A stretch of 51,953 nt of DNA from assembly GCA_009711765.1 (NCBI GenBank), contig VEND01000103.1, positions 1 through 51,953 on the forward strand, in the 5' to 3' direction. Each line of letters starts with the position of its first letter. Positions within the stretch are counted from its first letter, which is position 1. Of this stretch, positions 26,101-35,335 are shown one piece after another. Origin of the DNA: Bacillota bacterium (GTDB lineage: Bacteria; Bacillota; Clostridia; Tissierellales; MES13). Made by a program: the position numbers and the translations under genes. Below the pieces are notes generated by a model. It saw only the letters and a list, made by a program, of their open reading frames with translations. It did not search any database and was not told where the DNA came from.

Positions 26101-27273
26101 TTATTCAAACCTTATTAATTTTATACCCAATATAAAGTATATTATTCCCATAAAAATAATAATTAATGAAGGATATATTACTGAATTAAAACCTCCATTA
26201 TACATGGCTATCTCTTCCATGGCTTCTATAGCCCACTTTTGTGGAGTTAAATTTGCTAAAAATAATAATATTTTAGAATTTACTATTTCTAAAGGCCACA
26301 TTGCCCCTCCTATCATTGATGTACTAGTTAAAATTACAGGGGATATTGCTGCTAATTGAGAATGGGTTTTTACAATTCCTGATAAAAATAATCCTAAAGA
26401 AGTAACTGTAAAAACAAAGGACATTGAAACAGTCATAATTCCTAAAAAGCTAGAACCCCAATCAACATTAAACAAATACTTACTAGCCATTATTAAAACA
26501 CCTACTTGAATAATACCAATCATAAAAGTAATAACCATATTTCCTCCAAGTATTGCTCCTTTTGATAATGGTGATATGATTTGTCTTTGCCAAGTATTAT
26601 ATTTTCTTTCATTTAATATTTCACCAATTCCAAATACTATAGTATACATCGAGAAAAATAAAGTAAAACCTATTATAATATGCTTAAAATTGTCAAAACC
26701 ACTCCATTTTCCATCGGTTATGGTTTTTCTTGTTACAGACATAGGTCTTTTATATTCCCAGTTTTCTAATGATAAATCATAAGCCTTATTAAATACATTT
26801 TTTTTATCTACATCTTTAATACCGCTTATATAATCAGTAGTTACCTTTGCTATATTTACATTGCTTTTAAGTTTAGCTAAATTTGTTTTTATCAAATTTT
26901 CGGTAGTAAGTATTTCAATATCGTCCTTTGTCTTTATTATGCTAACTTTTGGCATTTTATTATTATTAATATCCCTTTGAAACCCTTTATTTATAATTAA
27001 AGCCATTAATACCTTTCCCTCATCTACCTTTTTATAGGCATTATCATAATCTGTTAAAGTAAAATTATAGTTTTTACTATTTTTTAATTCTTCTATAAAC
27101 ATATTAGAATATTCACTACTATCACTATTAACGATTGGTACTGTTGGTTTATAATTTGCTGATTGACTACTTCCCATTACAAAAGATAAACCTAAAGCTA
27201 AAATTGTCATAAATACAAATACAAAATAATCATTACGCAGTCTCATAAGTCTTAACTTTATTATACTTAACAT
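26101..27273 (-). CDS. ABC-2 type permease, second subunit
   Basis: The 390-residue protein has a membrane segment at about 12-32, a large external domain (35-190) and five to six C-terminal segments, the layout of the YhgE/ABC2_membrane_3 group. Its start overlaps the end of the previous permease by 41 bp, so the two are co-translated and probably form a heterodimer with the ATPase two genes upstream. Similar systems export drugs, bacteriocins or lipids. The substrate is unknown. Confidence 0.85.
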   Translation of the reverse strand: MLSIIKLRLMRLRNDYFVFVFMTILALGLSFVMGSSQSANYKPTVPIVNSDSSEYSNMFIEELKNSKNYNFTLTDYDNAYKKVDEGKVLMALIINKGFQRDINNNKMPKVSIIKTKDDIEILTTENLIKTNLAKLKSNVNIAKVTTDYISGIKDVDKKNVFNKAYDLSLENWEYKRPMSVTRKTITDGKWSGFDNFKHIIIGFTLFFSMYTIVFGIGEILNERKYNTWQRQIISPLSKGAILGGNMVITFMIGIIQVGVLIMASKYLFNVDWGSSFLGIMTVSMSFVFTVTSLGLFLSGIVKTHSQLAAISPVILTSTSMIGGAMWPLEIVNSKILLFLANLTPQKWAIEAMEEIAMYNGGFNSVIYPSLIIIFMGIIYFILGIKLIRFE

Positions 27274-28615
27274 ATTTCCACCTCTCTTCCCTTTTAAGTA
27301 AAGTAACTGATATTATAATAAATATTACTCCTATTATTAATAGAGTAAGTAAAGATGAAAATATTTCGTTTATTCCATATCCCATCATAACCTTTATATA
27401 TGATTTTAAAGCTAAACCATTAATTGTAAAACTTCCTAGCTTTTGAATGAATTCAGGCATAACTTCAACAGGTATAAAACTACCTCCAAGTAAAGCCATT
27501 ACTTGTATTATTGCAGATTCAAAAACATTAGCTACTTTATAATTTCCTATTTTATAAGTTATTACAGCTATTAATATTCCTAAACCTGCTATAGCAAATA
27601 CTACACATAAACTTATTAACATTACAAGGGGAAAACTACCCCAATTAGCCTTTAGTAATATAGATGAGAATATTACCATTGTAATAATCTGTATTAATGC
27701 TAAAGTAAATATAGTAAAGTATTTACCAGCTAATATTTTAAATTTTCTAGTTCCTGAAATAACCATTCTTTGATAAGTAATATTCTCTTTTTCTTCTAAT
27801 AATGTTCTACTTCCATAGCCTGCTGCAAATAATATAAACATAGTCGCCATAGCTACAGCATAATAGGAAAAGCTAGATATTGATTTCTTTCCATTAATTT
27901 TTTCATAATCTAGGTTAATATTATTACTTTTTATATTAGATGTCATATCACTTATTATAGTTTCTATATCATTAAATACTTCATATCCAATTCCCTCATT
28001 AAGTGCAGTTTCAATAAAAACATTTTTTCCTATTACTAAAGTTGATATCTGTTGAGAAAAACCCTTCATTACACTTTCTACAATTTTACTTTTAATACTT
28101 TCATCTGGATCTCCTATAACTTTAATATCAACTTTATTTCTAAAGGGGGTTAATATATTTGTATGCATATCAAATATGAAATCCTTCGGTAAAATAACAA
28201 TAGCTGTTAACTCTTTATTTTTTAATTTATTGATTGCATCACTTCTTTTTAATACTTTATAATTTATTATTTCTTTAATTTCTTTATTATCTAAAAACTC
28301 ATTGAAAAAAATATTCTCTATATTAAAATCTTTAACTTTAGTAGTCATATTATTAATATCTTCATTACTCATATTTTTTGAAAATATACCATTTGAAAGA
28401 TTATTTTTAAATTTTTTTAATTCCTTATTCTTATCATATTCTTTAACTATAGCAATATCTATACTTTTTTTAATACTATAATCTGTAAATGATCCACTTA
28501 AGGCCATACTTAATATAGAAGATAATATTATAGGCATAAGTATCATAATGACTAATGCTTTTTTATCACTAAAAATTAGTTTTAAATCCTTATAAACCAC
28601 ATCTCTAACTTTCAC
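27233..28615 (-). CDS. ABC-2 type permease, first subunit
   Basis: The 460-residue protein has the same layout as its downstream paralogue: one segment at about 18-38, a long external domain (to about 245) and six segments at the C-terminus with GGSFIPVEVMP in the last loop, as in ABC-2 permeases. It starts 12 bp after the ATPase gene. The pair of permeases plus one ATPase makes a complete exporter. Confidence 0.85.
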   Translation of the reverse strand: MKVRDVVYKDLKLIFSDKKALVIMILMPIILSSILSMALSGSFTDYSIKKSIDIAIVKEYDKNKELKKFKNNLSNGIFSKNMSNEDINNMTTKVKDFNIENIFFNEFLDNKEIKEIINYKVLKRSDAINKLKNKELTAIVILPKDFIFDMHTNILTPFRNKVDIKVIGDPDESIKSKIVESVMKGFSQQISTLVIGKNVFIETALNEGIGYEVFNDIETIISDMTSNIKSNNINLDYEKINGKKSISSFSYYAVAMATMFILFAAGYGSRTLLEEKENITYQRMVISGTRKFKILAGKYFTIFTLALIQIITMVIFSSILLKANWGSFPLVMLISLCVVFAIAGLGILIAVITYKIGNYKVANVFESAIIQVMALLGGSFIPVEVMPEFIQKLGSFTINGLALKSYIKVMMGYGINEIFSSLLTLLIIGVIFIIISVTLLKREERWKYVKYNKVKTYETA

Positions 28616-28627
28616 TATATTCCCCCC

Positions 28628-29563
28628 CTAATCCCTTAAGGCTCTACCTGTTAAATGTAAAAAAACTGCCTCTAAATTTGGTTTATTTATATCTATAGAT
28701 ATAAGACTACTATCTGATGCAGTTACTACCTCAGTAATATCTTTAAATATGTTCTCACCATTATTTGAAGATATTATTATCTCATTTTCAGATACATCTA
28801 ACTTACTTATATATTCAATACTCTCTAAATCCTTTATTAAACTTTGTGATACTTTATCAAACTTTAGATTTATTTTTTTATTTCCATTGATTATTTCAAT
28901 AAGTTCATCCTTAGTTCCTGAAGCTATTATTTTCCCTTTATCCATAATATTAATTCTTGTACATATAGCTTCTACCTCTTCCATATAATGACTTGTATAA
29001 ATAACTGTTGTTCCTTTTTCATTTAATTTATTAACAGTTTCTAATATATGGTTTCTTGATTGTGGGTCTATACCAACTGTAGGCTCATCCATTATTAATA
29101 ATTCCGGTTCATGAAGTAATGCAGCACCAATATTTATTCTTCTTTTCATACCACCAGAGTACTTACTTATTTTATCCTTTAATCTTTCTTTAACCCCTAT
29201 TATTTCAGATACATCCTCAATACGCTTTTTTAATTTTTTACCCCTTATATTATAAGCATGACCCCAAAATTTAAGATTTTCATAACCAGAAAGCTCTGGG
29301 TATAAAGCTATTTCCTGTGGGACAACTCCTAATTTAGGTTGAATTAATTTTGAATTTTTCACTATACTTTCACCTTTATATTTTATATCACCTTTAGTTG
29401 GTTTAAGTAACGTAGATATAATAGATATCGTGGTAGATTTTCCTGCCCCATTAGGACCTAATAATCCAAAAATTTCCCCTTTTTGAACCTTAAAACTAAT
29501 ATCATCAACTGCTTTAACTTCTTTAAAATCCTTTTCTAAATTTTTAACTTCTAATAAAGCCAT
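28628..29563 (-). CDS. ABC transporter ATPase of the ABC-2 exporter
   Basis: The 311-residue protein has Walker A GPNGAGKST, signature YSGGMKRR, Walker B LLIMDEPTVGID and switch histidine TSHYMEE, as in drug-exporter ATPases of the DrrA/NodI group. The extra C-terminal domain (about 220-311, ending in EAVFLHLTGRALRD) is typical of that group. It is 2 bp from the upstream lipoprotein gene and 12 bp from the permease. Confidence 0.92.
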   Translation of the reverse strand: MALLEVKNLEKDFKEVKAVDDISFKVQKGEIFGLLGPNGAGKSTTISIISTLLKPTKGDIKYKGESIVKNSKLIQPKLGVVPQEIALYPELSGYENLKFWGHAYNIRGKKLKKRIEDVSEIIGVKERLKDKISKYSGGMKRRINIGAALLHEPELLIMDEPTVGIDPQSRNHILETVNKLNEKGTTVIYTSHYMEEVEAICTRINIMDKGKIIASGTKDELIEIINGNKKINLKFDKVSQSLIKDLESIEYISKLDVSENEIIISSNNGENIFKDITEVVTASDSSLISIDINKPNLEAVFLHLTGRALRD

Positions 29564-29565
29564 CG

Positions 29566-30528
29566 CTATTCCCCCTTTAAAATATCTTCAAACATATAAG
29601 GTAATCCTTGATTTAAATTTTCTTTATCTAGAGTATTTTCATCATTTAATTTTGGAAAATTAAATTCTTGCTTATTTTCTATATCCCAATTTTTAGTTTT
29701 TATATTTATAGTCATTTCTTTAAAAATATTTTTAGTATTATCAAAGCCTATCTCTATATCAATATCTTCATTGATAATGTAACCATCAATATCTATAAAG
29801 GCATCATACTTAAATTTATCTATAGTAAATTGTGATTTAAATTCATTATAATCTTTCTTAATATTATCAATATCTATTTCGTAGGTTTCATTTATAATTT
29901 CAATAAAATTTTCATCCTTTAGTAATATTTTTTCTATTTCTTTTAAATATAATTTTAATTGTTCATCAGTTACATTTATTTTATAATGTGTAACCTTAAC
30001 ATCTCCATCCGGAGTATTTATTACAGTATCTTTGCCTTGTAATACATCATCTTCAGATAATATATTTACCCATTCTTTCTCTATATTTTTTATTGTTTTA
30101 TCACTTAATATTGAACTAACTTCACTAAATTTATTATTTTCTTCCGATACTAAATTATCAATTTCAATATATTTACCAAGCATTGGCATTTTAATAAATG
30201 TTTTTTTCCCTTTATAAAAGGTTGAATCAAAACCCATACCTCCAAAGTTAAAATAATTTCTAGCTATTAATTTATCTTTTTCTAAATCAAAAGTATATTC
30301 TGAAGTCATCTCTATATTTTTTATATATTTCATTTTTTCTAGTTTTTCTAAGGTCAAATTTCCCTCATTAAATTTAGTCTCTAAATTAAATTGAAAATCG
30401 GTCTTTCCCTTGCTTATATTATCTGTTTTTTCCACTGCTTTTTTATAAGAATTTAAATCATCTTTAGCACATGCTGATAAATTAAATGCAAAAATTAATA
30501 TTAAAAGTACACTTAATATCTTTTTCAT
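29566..30528 (-). CDS. lipoprotein at the head of the ABC-2 operon
   Basis: The 320-residue protein starts with a lipoprotein signal peptide (lipobox LSAC, cysteine at about residue 20) and is otherwise hydrophilic and acidic, with alternating beta-strand patterns. It resembles the LolA/LppX-like clostridial lipoproteins of the DUF6612 type, which have a fold suited to holding lipid or a hydrophobic ligand, but the family match is by eye only. It is co-transcribed with the exporter and follows the two-component genes, so it may bind the exported compound or shield the cell from it. GGAGGG precedes the ATG. Confidence 0.7.
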   Translation of the reverse strand: MKKILSVLLILIFAFNLSACAKDDLNSYKKAVEKTDNISKGKTDFQFNLETKFNEGNLTLEKLEKMKYIKNIEMTSEYTFDLEKDKLIARNYFNFGGMGFDSTFYKGKKTFIKMPMLGKYIEIDNLVSEENNKFSEVSSILSDKTIKNIEKEWVNILSEDDVLQGKDTVINTPDGDVKVTHYKINVTDEQLKLYLKEIEKILLKDENFIEIINETYEIDIDNIKKDYNEFKSQFTIDKFKYDAFIDIDGYIINEDIDIEIGFDNTKNIFKEMTINIKTKNWDIENKQEFNFPKLNDENTLDKENLNQGLPYMFEDILKGE

Positions 30529-30628
30529 CTTATCCCTCCTACTTTTCTATAGGTTTATTATATAAAATAAAATCAATTATTTCTTCTAACTATTTTCCTT
30601 TTTCCCTATGACTTTTTGCACATATAAA

Positions 30629-30650
30629 AAACGGTGAAAAATCACCGTTT
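30629..30650 (-). terminator. terminator of the two-component operon
   Basis: A 9-bp stem AAACGGTGA/TCACCGTTT with a 4-base loop continues into six T on the - strand, separating the response regulator from the lipoprotein gene. Confidence 0.8.
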
Positions 30651-31293
30651 AAGTAATATCATTTTTAACTGAAAATATGGCAAGTTGGGTTCTATCCCTT
30701 AATTCTAATTTTGTTAATATCTTAGTTAGATGATTTTTCACAGTTCCTTTACTAATAAATAATGCTTGAGCAATCTCTTTATTATTTTTACCCTGGGCTA
30801 ATAATCTACATATATCTAACTCCCGCTTTGTTAATGTTTTTATTCTTTTATCTTTTTCTTTACTTTCACAAGCTAACTTTGAAAACCTATCAATCACCTT
30901 AACAGCCACATCTGATTGAATTAATGCTCCTCCATTATAAACTGTTCTTATTGCATCTGCAATTTTTTCTGGACTAGCATCCTTTAATAAGTACCCTGAC
31001 GCCCCATTTTTTAAAGCTTCATATATGTATTCATCATCATTAAATGTGGTTAAAACTATTATTTTAATATTTTCAAAATCCTCTTTTATAATTTTAGTTG
31101 CTTCAACACCATTTAAATCAGGCATTTTTATATCCATTAAAACAACATCCGGTTTCTTTTTTTTACATAATTTATATGCCTCATTTCCATTAGAAGCAAG
31201 ACCACATACCTTTATATCCTCCATATTTTCTAATATCATACTTAAACCCTGTTTTAATATGTCTTGATCGTCTGCTATTAATATTTTAATCAT
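30649..31293 (-). CDS. NarL/LuxR-family response regulator
   Basis: The 214-residue protein has a receiver domain (D8, D9, phospho-acceptor D54 in VVLMDIKMPD, K104-type residue in GYLLKDASPE) and a C-terminal LuxR helix-turn-helix (about 150-205, LTKRELDICRLLAQGKNNKEIAQALFISKGTVKNHL). It overlaps the histidine kinase gene by 8 bp. Such pairs (LiaRS, DesKR, YxjML types) commonly control an adjacent exporter in response to envelope stress, which fits the lipoprotein-ABC operon that follows. Confidence 0.92.
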   Translation of the reverse strand: MIKILIADDQDILKQGLSMILENMEDIKVCGLASNGNEAYKLCKKKKPDVVLMDIKMPDLNGVEATKIIKEDFENIKIIVLTTFNDDEYIYEALKNGASGYLLKDASPEKIADAIRTVYNGGALIQSDVAVKVIDRFSKLACESKEKDKRIKTLTKRELDICRLLAQGKNNKEIAQALFISKGTVKNHLTKILTKLELRDRTQLAIFSVKNDIT

Positions 31294-32446
31294 ATTTTCC
31301 TCCCATAGGTATATATCCCTTTACTATAAAACCATTCTCTGATATGAACTCTACATTTCCATTTAAACTTTTTACTCTCTCTTTTATCCCCTTTAATCCA
31401 TAACCTTTTTTAATCTTTTTACTTCCCTTTCCATTGTCCTTGATTTCAAAATATATTTTATCTTCCTTTTTTAATTTAATTTTTATATTATTAGCTTTGC
31501 CATGACGCAAAGAATTGGTTAAAGATTCCTGTATGATTCTATATAAAGCTAAACTATAATCAGGTGGTAATGAAAATTTATCTATATCCTTTTTAATTAT
31601 AACATTACATTTCTTTGAAAATTCATCTATTAATTTAATTATAGATTCTATTCCCTTTGTCATTTCTTTATTAGGCTTTAGAGTTTCTACTACTTCCCTA
31701 ACCTTTAATAAACCATCTCTAGCTGATTTTTTACCTTCATTTATTAAATCCTTTGCTTTATTAGGTTCTTTATCTAATATATGGGAAGCCATCTCCATTT
31801 GCATTATTAAACTTGTCATACTATGACCTAATGTATCATGAATTTCTCTAGCTATTTTATTTCTTTCTTCAATAACAGTAAGTTCTTCTACTTTTTTAGT
31901 ATATTCCTTTAACTTTTTATGGGTAATAGCAAGTTCTTTATATAATTTTTCATTTTTCTCCTTTTCTTTTTTAAAATGTTTTAAAAGGTTAATTACTACT
32001 AATATAAAAATACTAATAGTTAAGAAAAATATCATCTGTGATATGCTAGACAAATTATAGTTATAATAAACTAACAAGATATATTTTATAGTTGAAAAGA
32101 TTACAGCAATTAAACCTAGAATAATACTTTCTTTTCTTTTTAAATATAAAGATACTTCAATAATAATTATTATATAAAATGAATGAAAGAAGTAATTAAG
32201 TAAAAACCTAGAATTATGCTCAAGAAAAAATACTAACCCTATATCTATAAGAAAAGAATAACTATAATAAATTTTATTTAAATAAACTCTAAATATTCCT
32301 ATTAATAAAAAACATAAAAAAGTGATGGTTAATACATATATTCTATGTATTTGGGCTTGTTCGTATTGCATAGCTAAAAAAAATAAAACTGCCAAAAATA
32401 GAATTTTTATTAAATTAAACAATTTAAATTTTGAATTAAAATTCAT
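31286..32446 (-). CDS. sensor histidine kinase (HisKA_3 type)
   Basis: The 386-residue protein has about six membrane segments in residues 10-155 with almost no external loop, a coiled coil (about 155-190), and the HisKA_3 phosphorylation box EERNKIAREIHDTLGHSM. The ATP-binding domain has the N-box LYRIIQESLTNSLRHG and G-box DNGKGSKKIKKGYGLKGI. The membrane-embedded sensor without a large outer domain suggests that it senses the membrane or the transporter itself. It is the first gene of the pair and is translationally coupled to the regulator. Confidence 0.92.
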   Translation of the reverse strand: MNFNSKFKLFNLIKILFLAVLFFLAMQYEQAQIHRIYVLTITFLCFLLIGIFRVYLNKIYYSYSFLIDIGLVFFLEHNSRFLLNYFFHSFYIIIIIEVSLYLKRKESIILGLIAVIFSTIKYILLVYYNYNLSSISQMIFFLTISIFILVVINLLKHFKKEKEKNEKLYKELAITHKKLKEYTKKVEELTVIEERNKIAREIHDTLGHSMTSLIMQMEMASHILDKEPNKAKDLINEGKKSARDGLLKVREVVETLKPNKEMTKGIESIIKLIDEFSKKCNVIIKKDIDKFSLPPDYSLALYRIIQESLTNSLRHGKANNIKIKLKKEDKIYFEIKDNGKGSKKIKKGYGLKGIKERVKSLNGNVEFISENGFIVKGYIPMGGKYD

Positions 32447-32616
32447 AAATAAACTCCTTTTTAATTTGCTATTTAACTCATTCTATATTTTTTGTAATTT
32501 ACCTTTTTATATAAAAAATATTTTAATAAGGGAATAAATATTTAACTTAATTTATTTTTGAAAATATAGAAACTATTACATAACATAAAACTTTTAAAAA
32601 AACACAAACTAGTATT

Positions 32617-32634
32617 GTAAGCAAAAAAGCTTAC
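32617..32634 (+). promoter_or_regulatory. 5' leader hairpin of the repeat-protein gene
   Basis: GTAAGC-AAAAAA-GCTTAC forms a small stem 13 bp upstream of the ribosome site (GGAGG) of the gene at 32659. It may stabilise the mRNA. No clear sporulation-type promoter could be assigned. Confidence 0.35.
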
Positions 32635-32658
32635 AAAATAAAATTTGGAGGTTATTCG

Positions 32659-33222
32659 ATGAACAATACAGGAATGTATAATCAAATGAGACAATATGAA
32701 ATTCAAGAAGCTAAAAAGAGAATGCAGCCTTATCAAGGTATGAATAACCAAAATACAATGGGACAAATGACACAAAATGTTCCAACTTTATCTAGCTCTT
32801 CATCTGCAGGCTATGCTGAAATAGAAAAAGCTAAACAAGATATGAATCAAAATAGGATGAATCAAGGAAATATGGATCAATATAATACTAACTATGCTCC
32901 TTCTTTATCTAATTCTACTTCAACTGGCTATGCTGAAATTCAAAAAACTAAACAAGATATGAATCAAGGGCAAGGTTATATGAATTATCAAAATTATCAA
33001 GGTAATGTACCTTCTTTATCTAGCTCTACTTCAACAGGATACGGTGAAATTCAGAAAACTAAACAAGATATGAATCAAGGGCAAGGTTATATGAATTATC
33101 AAAATTACCAAGGTAATGTACCTTCTTTATCTAGCTCTACTTCAACAGGATACGGTGAAATTCAAAAAACTAAACAAGATATGAATCAAGGTTCATCAAT
33201 GAATACTTCAAATTATAGATAA
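32659..33222 (+). CDS. Q/N-rich tandem-repeat protein, possibly spore-associated
   Basis: The 187-residue hydrophilic protein has no cysteine, signal peptide or membrane segment. Residues 37-183 are a repeat whose core reads SLSSSTSTGYGEIQKTKQDM, present four times, with a degenerate copy (QYEIQEAKKRMQ) at the N-terminus. The last units are 37 residues (111 bp) each and almost identical at DNA level. The composition (Q, N, S, G, Y, M) and repeat plan recall gamma-type small acid-soluble spore proteins, which are also repeat proteins rich in Q and N, but no protease site of that family is seen. TTTGGAGG precedes the ATG. A function is not assigned. Confidence 0.75.
   Translation: MNNTGMYNQMRQYEIQEAKKRMQPYQGMNNQNTMGQMTQNVPTLSSSSSAGYAEIEKAKQDMNQNRMNQGNMDQYNTNYAPSLSNSTSTGYAEIQKTKQDMNQGQGYMNYQNYQGNVPSLSSSTSTGYGEIQKTKQDMNQGQGYMNYQNYQGNVPSLSSSTSTGYGEIQKTKQDMNQGSSMNTSNYR
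32941..33199 (+). repeat. 111-bp tandem DNA repeats in the coding sequence
   Basis: The unit starting with CAAAAAACTAAACAAGATAT at 32941 recurs at 33052 and 33163, exactly 111 bp apart, and adjacent copies differ at only a few positions. This is recent in-frame duplication and likely varies in copy number between strains. Confidence 0.8.
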
Positions 33223-33230
33223 ATATTTTC

Positions 33231-33252
33231 GGGTCAGTTTATCTGACCCTTT
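33231..33252 (+). terminator. hairpin after the repeat-protein gene
   Basis: A 7-bp stem GGGTCAG/CTGACCC with a 5-base loop is followed by TTTAAT. The weak tail may allow read-through into the small gene at 33276. Confidence 0.5.
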
Positions 33253-33275
33253 AATCAATTTGGGAGGTTTTTATC

Positions 33276-33476
33276 ATGAGCGATAAAAACTTTAAAAATA
33301 GATTTTACTCTCTAAAAATAAAAAAACAATTAGGAAGTTTATTTTCTGATATATTTCCTGATAAATATTCATATAATGGTTACGGAAAAACACCTCCGTC
33401 TTTAATTAGAAAATCTTCTTCTATAGATAACGATTCCTATTTAAACTATCCCGATCCAGAAAATATAAAGTCTTAA
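33276..33476 (+). CDS. hypothetical small protein, 66 residues
   Basis: A strong GGGAGG 8 bp upstream of the ATG and a terminator right after the stop support this as a real gene. The product is basic in the first half (NFKNRFYSLKIKKQLGSLF) and polar in the second, with no membrane segment or recognised domain. It follows the repeat-protein gene on the same strand, separated by a weak hairpin, so the two may be expressed together. No function can be assigned. Confidence 0.65.
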   Translation: MSDKNFKNRFYSLKIKKQLGSLFSDIFPDKYSYNGYGKTPPSLIRKSSSIDNDSYLNYPDPENIKS

Positions 33477-33541
33477 GGGCTAATTTTTAATTAGTCCTTT
33501 TTTTATATTAAAAAAGCAGCCTACCTTTAGGCTACTTTTTT
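33475..33541. terminator. two hairpins between convergent small genes
   Basis: The first (33475-33484 with 33490-33499, one G-U pair) has seven T on the + strand. The second pairs AGCCTA with TAGGCT between A- and T-runs (33510-33541) and serves both strands. Confidence 0.75.
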
Positions 33542-33911
33542 AATAATATCCTGGACCATAGTCATAACCTCTTCTATAGCGATAGTCGTAATAAGGATAA
33601 CGCCTTCTTCTAAGTAATTCGCCGATTATTATAATACTTAATAAATCTCTAAAAATTCTTCTCCTTCCATAAAATGGTCTCTGTTGAGGTGATATTCCTC
33701 TTGCCATAATCCTTCTCTCTTTAGAATCTTGATTAATTTCAGGATACTCTTCAATACATTCTTTATATATCTCTTCTACCATGGTATCCATTTGTTCATT
33801 ATCAGGCATTTGATATATAGGTACATATGGAGGATAATATTTATTTATACAATCTTGTACCTTAGGATAAACACCATAATATAATTCTGGATATTGATTG
33901 TTTGAATCCAC
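33540..33911 (-). CDS. hypothetical tyrosine-rich small protein
   Basis: The GTG at 33911 has AAGGGAGG just upstream and gives 123 residues; an ATG at 33929 lies before this site and is rejected. The N-terminal half is acidic with many Y and P (YYPPYVPIYQMPDNEQMD) and the C-terminal half is very basic and Y-rich (RRRRYPYYDYRYRRGYDYGPGYY), with a short hydrophobic stretch LLSIIIIGELL between. Tyrosine- and arginine-rich tails are seen in clostridial spore-coat proteins, so a coat role is possible, but no family is recognised. Confidence 0.65.
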   Translation of the reverse strand: MDSNNQYPELYYGVYPKVQDCINKYYPPYVPIYQMPDNEQMDTMVEEIYKECIEEYPEINQDSKERRIMARGISPQQRPFYGRRRIFRDLLSIIIIGELLRRRRYPYYDYRYRRGYDYGPGYY

Positions 33912-33982
33912 AAAAAGGCCTCCCTTCAAAACAATTTCTATTCCCTATTATTTTATGTTTTAAAAGTTATTTTGTGATAAAA

Positions 33983-34008
33983 AAAAAGACTCAATTAAGA
34001 GTCTTTTT
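33983..34008. terminator. terminator of the first NCS2 permease gene
   Basis: A 10-bp stem AAAAAGACTC/GAGTCTTTTT with a 6-base loop is flanked by long A- and T-runs, so it works on either strand. It overlaps the permease stop. Confidence 0.85.
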
Positions 34009-35335
34009 TATTAGGTAGTATTAAATTTAATAATATTGCGGCTATAGTTCCTGTAGTTATACCTGAATGTAATATTGTTTTTGCCCATTCGGGGAAATTT
34101 TTAAGTATATCAGGTCTAACAACAACAGCTAATCCTAAACCAAAGGATATTGCTACGACTAAACTATTTCTTCTTGAAAAGTTTACTTGTTTTAATATTT
34201 TTATTCCTCCAACTGCTATCATTCCAAACATCATTATTCCTGCTCCACCTAATACTGGATTAGGCATTATTGCAACTAAAGCTCCAAGTTTTGGAAATAA
34301 TCCAGTTAAAGCTAAAATTATTCCAGCAATTACAACAACAAATCTACTGGCTACTCCTGTTATAGGAATTATCCCTACATTCTGACTAAAGGATGTATTA
34401 GGTCCTGCATTAAATATTCCTGCTATAAAACTACCTACTCCATCTGCTAATAAACCTCTAGATAAATCTTTACTTTCCATTTCATGCTGACTAGCTTCCC
34501 CTACAGCTATTAAATCTCCCACACTTTCAACTGTAGTTACAAGATAAGCTGGAATAAAACAAAGTATCGCTGGCAAACTAAATTTAACTCCATACTTAAA
34601 TGGTGTTGGAAACGATGCCCAAGAAGCGTTAGATACAGCTGAAGTATCTAATAATCCCATTGGTATAGATATTAAATATCCACATATTATTCCTATTAAT
34701 ATTGCCCCTGAACTTAACATACCTTTCCCCCATTGATTTAAAGCAATTATTATTACCATTACTATTCCCGCTAGGAAAAGGTTTGCAAGGCTGCCATAAC
34801 TCTCTGATCCAACTCCACCTGCTGCCCAATCTATTGCCACAGGTATCATAGTTATTCCTATTAATGAAACGACTGATCCTGTAACTACCGGTGGAAATAT
34901 TTTCATTAATGGTTTTATAAATCTACTTAAAATTATTTCAGTAAAAGAACCTATAATTGTTGCACCAAAAATACCTGGTAACCCTAAAGTGCTCCCTACT
35001 GCTATGGAAGGTCCCACAAATGTAAAATCCGTTCCCATAACACAGGGAAGTCTTGAACCTACTGGTCCAAATCCATAGGCTTGAATTATTGTAGCTATAC
35101 CAGCCATAAATAATGTTGCATTAACAAAGAAAGTCATTTCTGATGCTGATAATCCTAAAACTCCACCAACTACTAAAGGAACTGCTACTATTCCGCTAAA
35201 AACTGCTACTAGATGCTGAATTGCTAAAGGTATTGCAACCTTTAAAGAAGGCTTGTCATTAATCTTATACTTTAATTGATCCTTACTTACACCAGCTACA
35301 TTGTTATCAATAACTTCAGTACTTCCTTTTCCCAT
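33995..35335 (-). CDS. NCS2 purine (xanthine/uric acid type) permease, copy 1
   Basis: The 446-residue protein has about 14 membrane segments of the NAT/NCS2 fold. The signature QNVGIIPITG matches the family motif as found in xanthine and uric acid carriers such as PbuX, rather than uracil carriers. The conserved acidic segment is TTVESVGDLIAVGEAS. It imports a purine by proton or ion symport. The second of two adjacent ATGs is preferred by spacing to GGAGGGG. It is about 85 per cent identical by eye to the gene upstream, so the pair arose by tandem duplication. No purine riboswitch is seen in the 281-bp leader. Confidence 0.85.
   Translation of the reverse strand: MGKGSTEVIDNNVAGVSKDQLKYKINDKPSLKVAIPLAIQHLVAVFSGIVAVPLVVGGVLGLSASEMTFFVNATLFMAGIATIIQAYGFGPVGSRLPCVMGTDFTFVGPSIAVGSTLGLPGIFGATIIGSFTEIILSRFIKPLMKIFPPVVTGSVVSLIGITMIPVAIDWAAGGVGSESYGSLANLFLAGIVMVIIIALNQWGKGMLSSGAILIGIICGYLISIPMGLLDTSAVSNASWASFPTPFKYGVKFSLPAILCFIPAYLVTTVESVGDLIAVGEASQHEMESKDLSRGLLADGVGSFIAGIFNAGPNTSFSQNVGIIPITGVASRFVVVIAGIILALTGLFPKLGALVAIMPNPVLGGAGIMMFGMIAVGGIKILKQVNFSRRNSLVVAISFGLGLAVVVRPDILKNFPEWAKTILHSGITTGTIAAILLNLILPNKKDS

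Noticed and set aside
32941-33199. CRISPR-like array
   Set aside because: The repeats are contiguous 111-bp in-frame coding units with no unique spacers.
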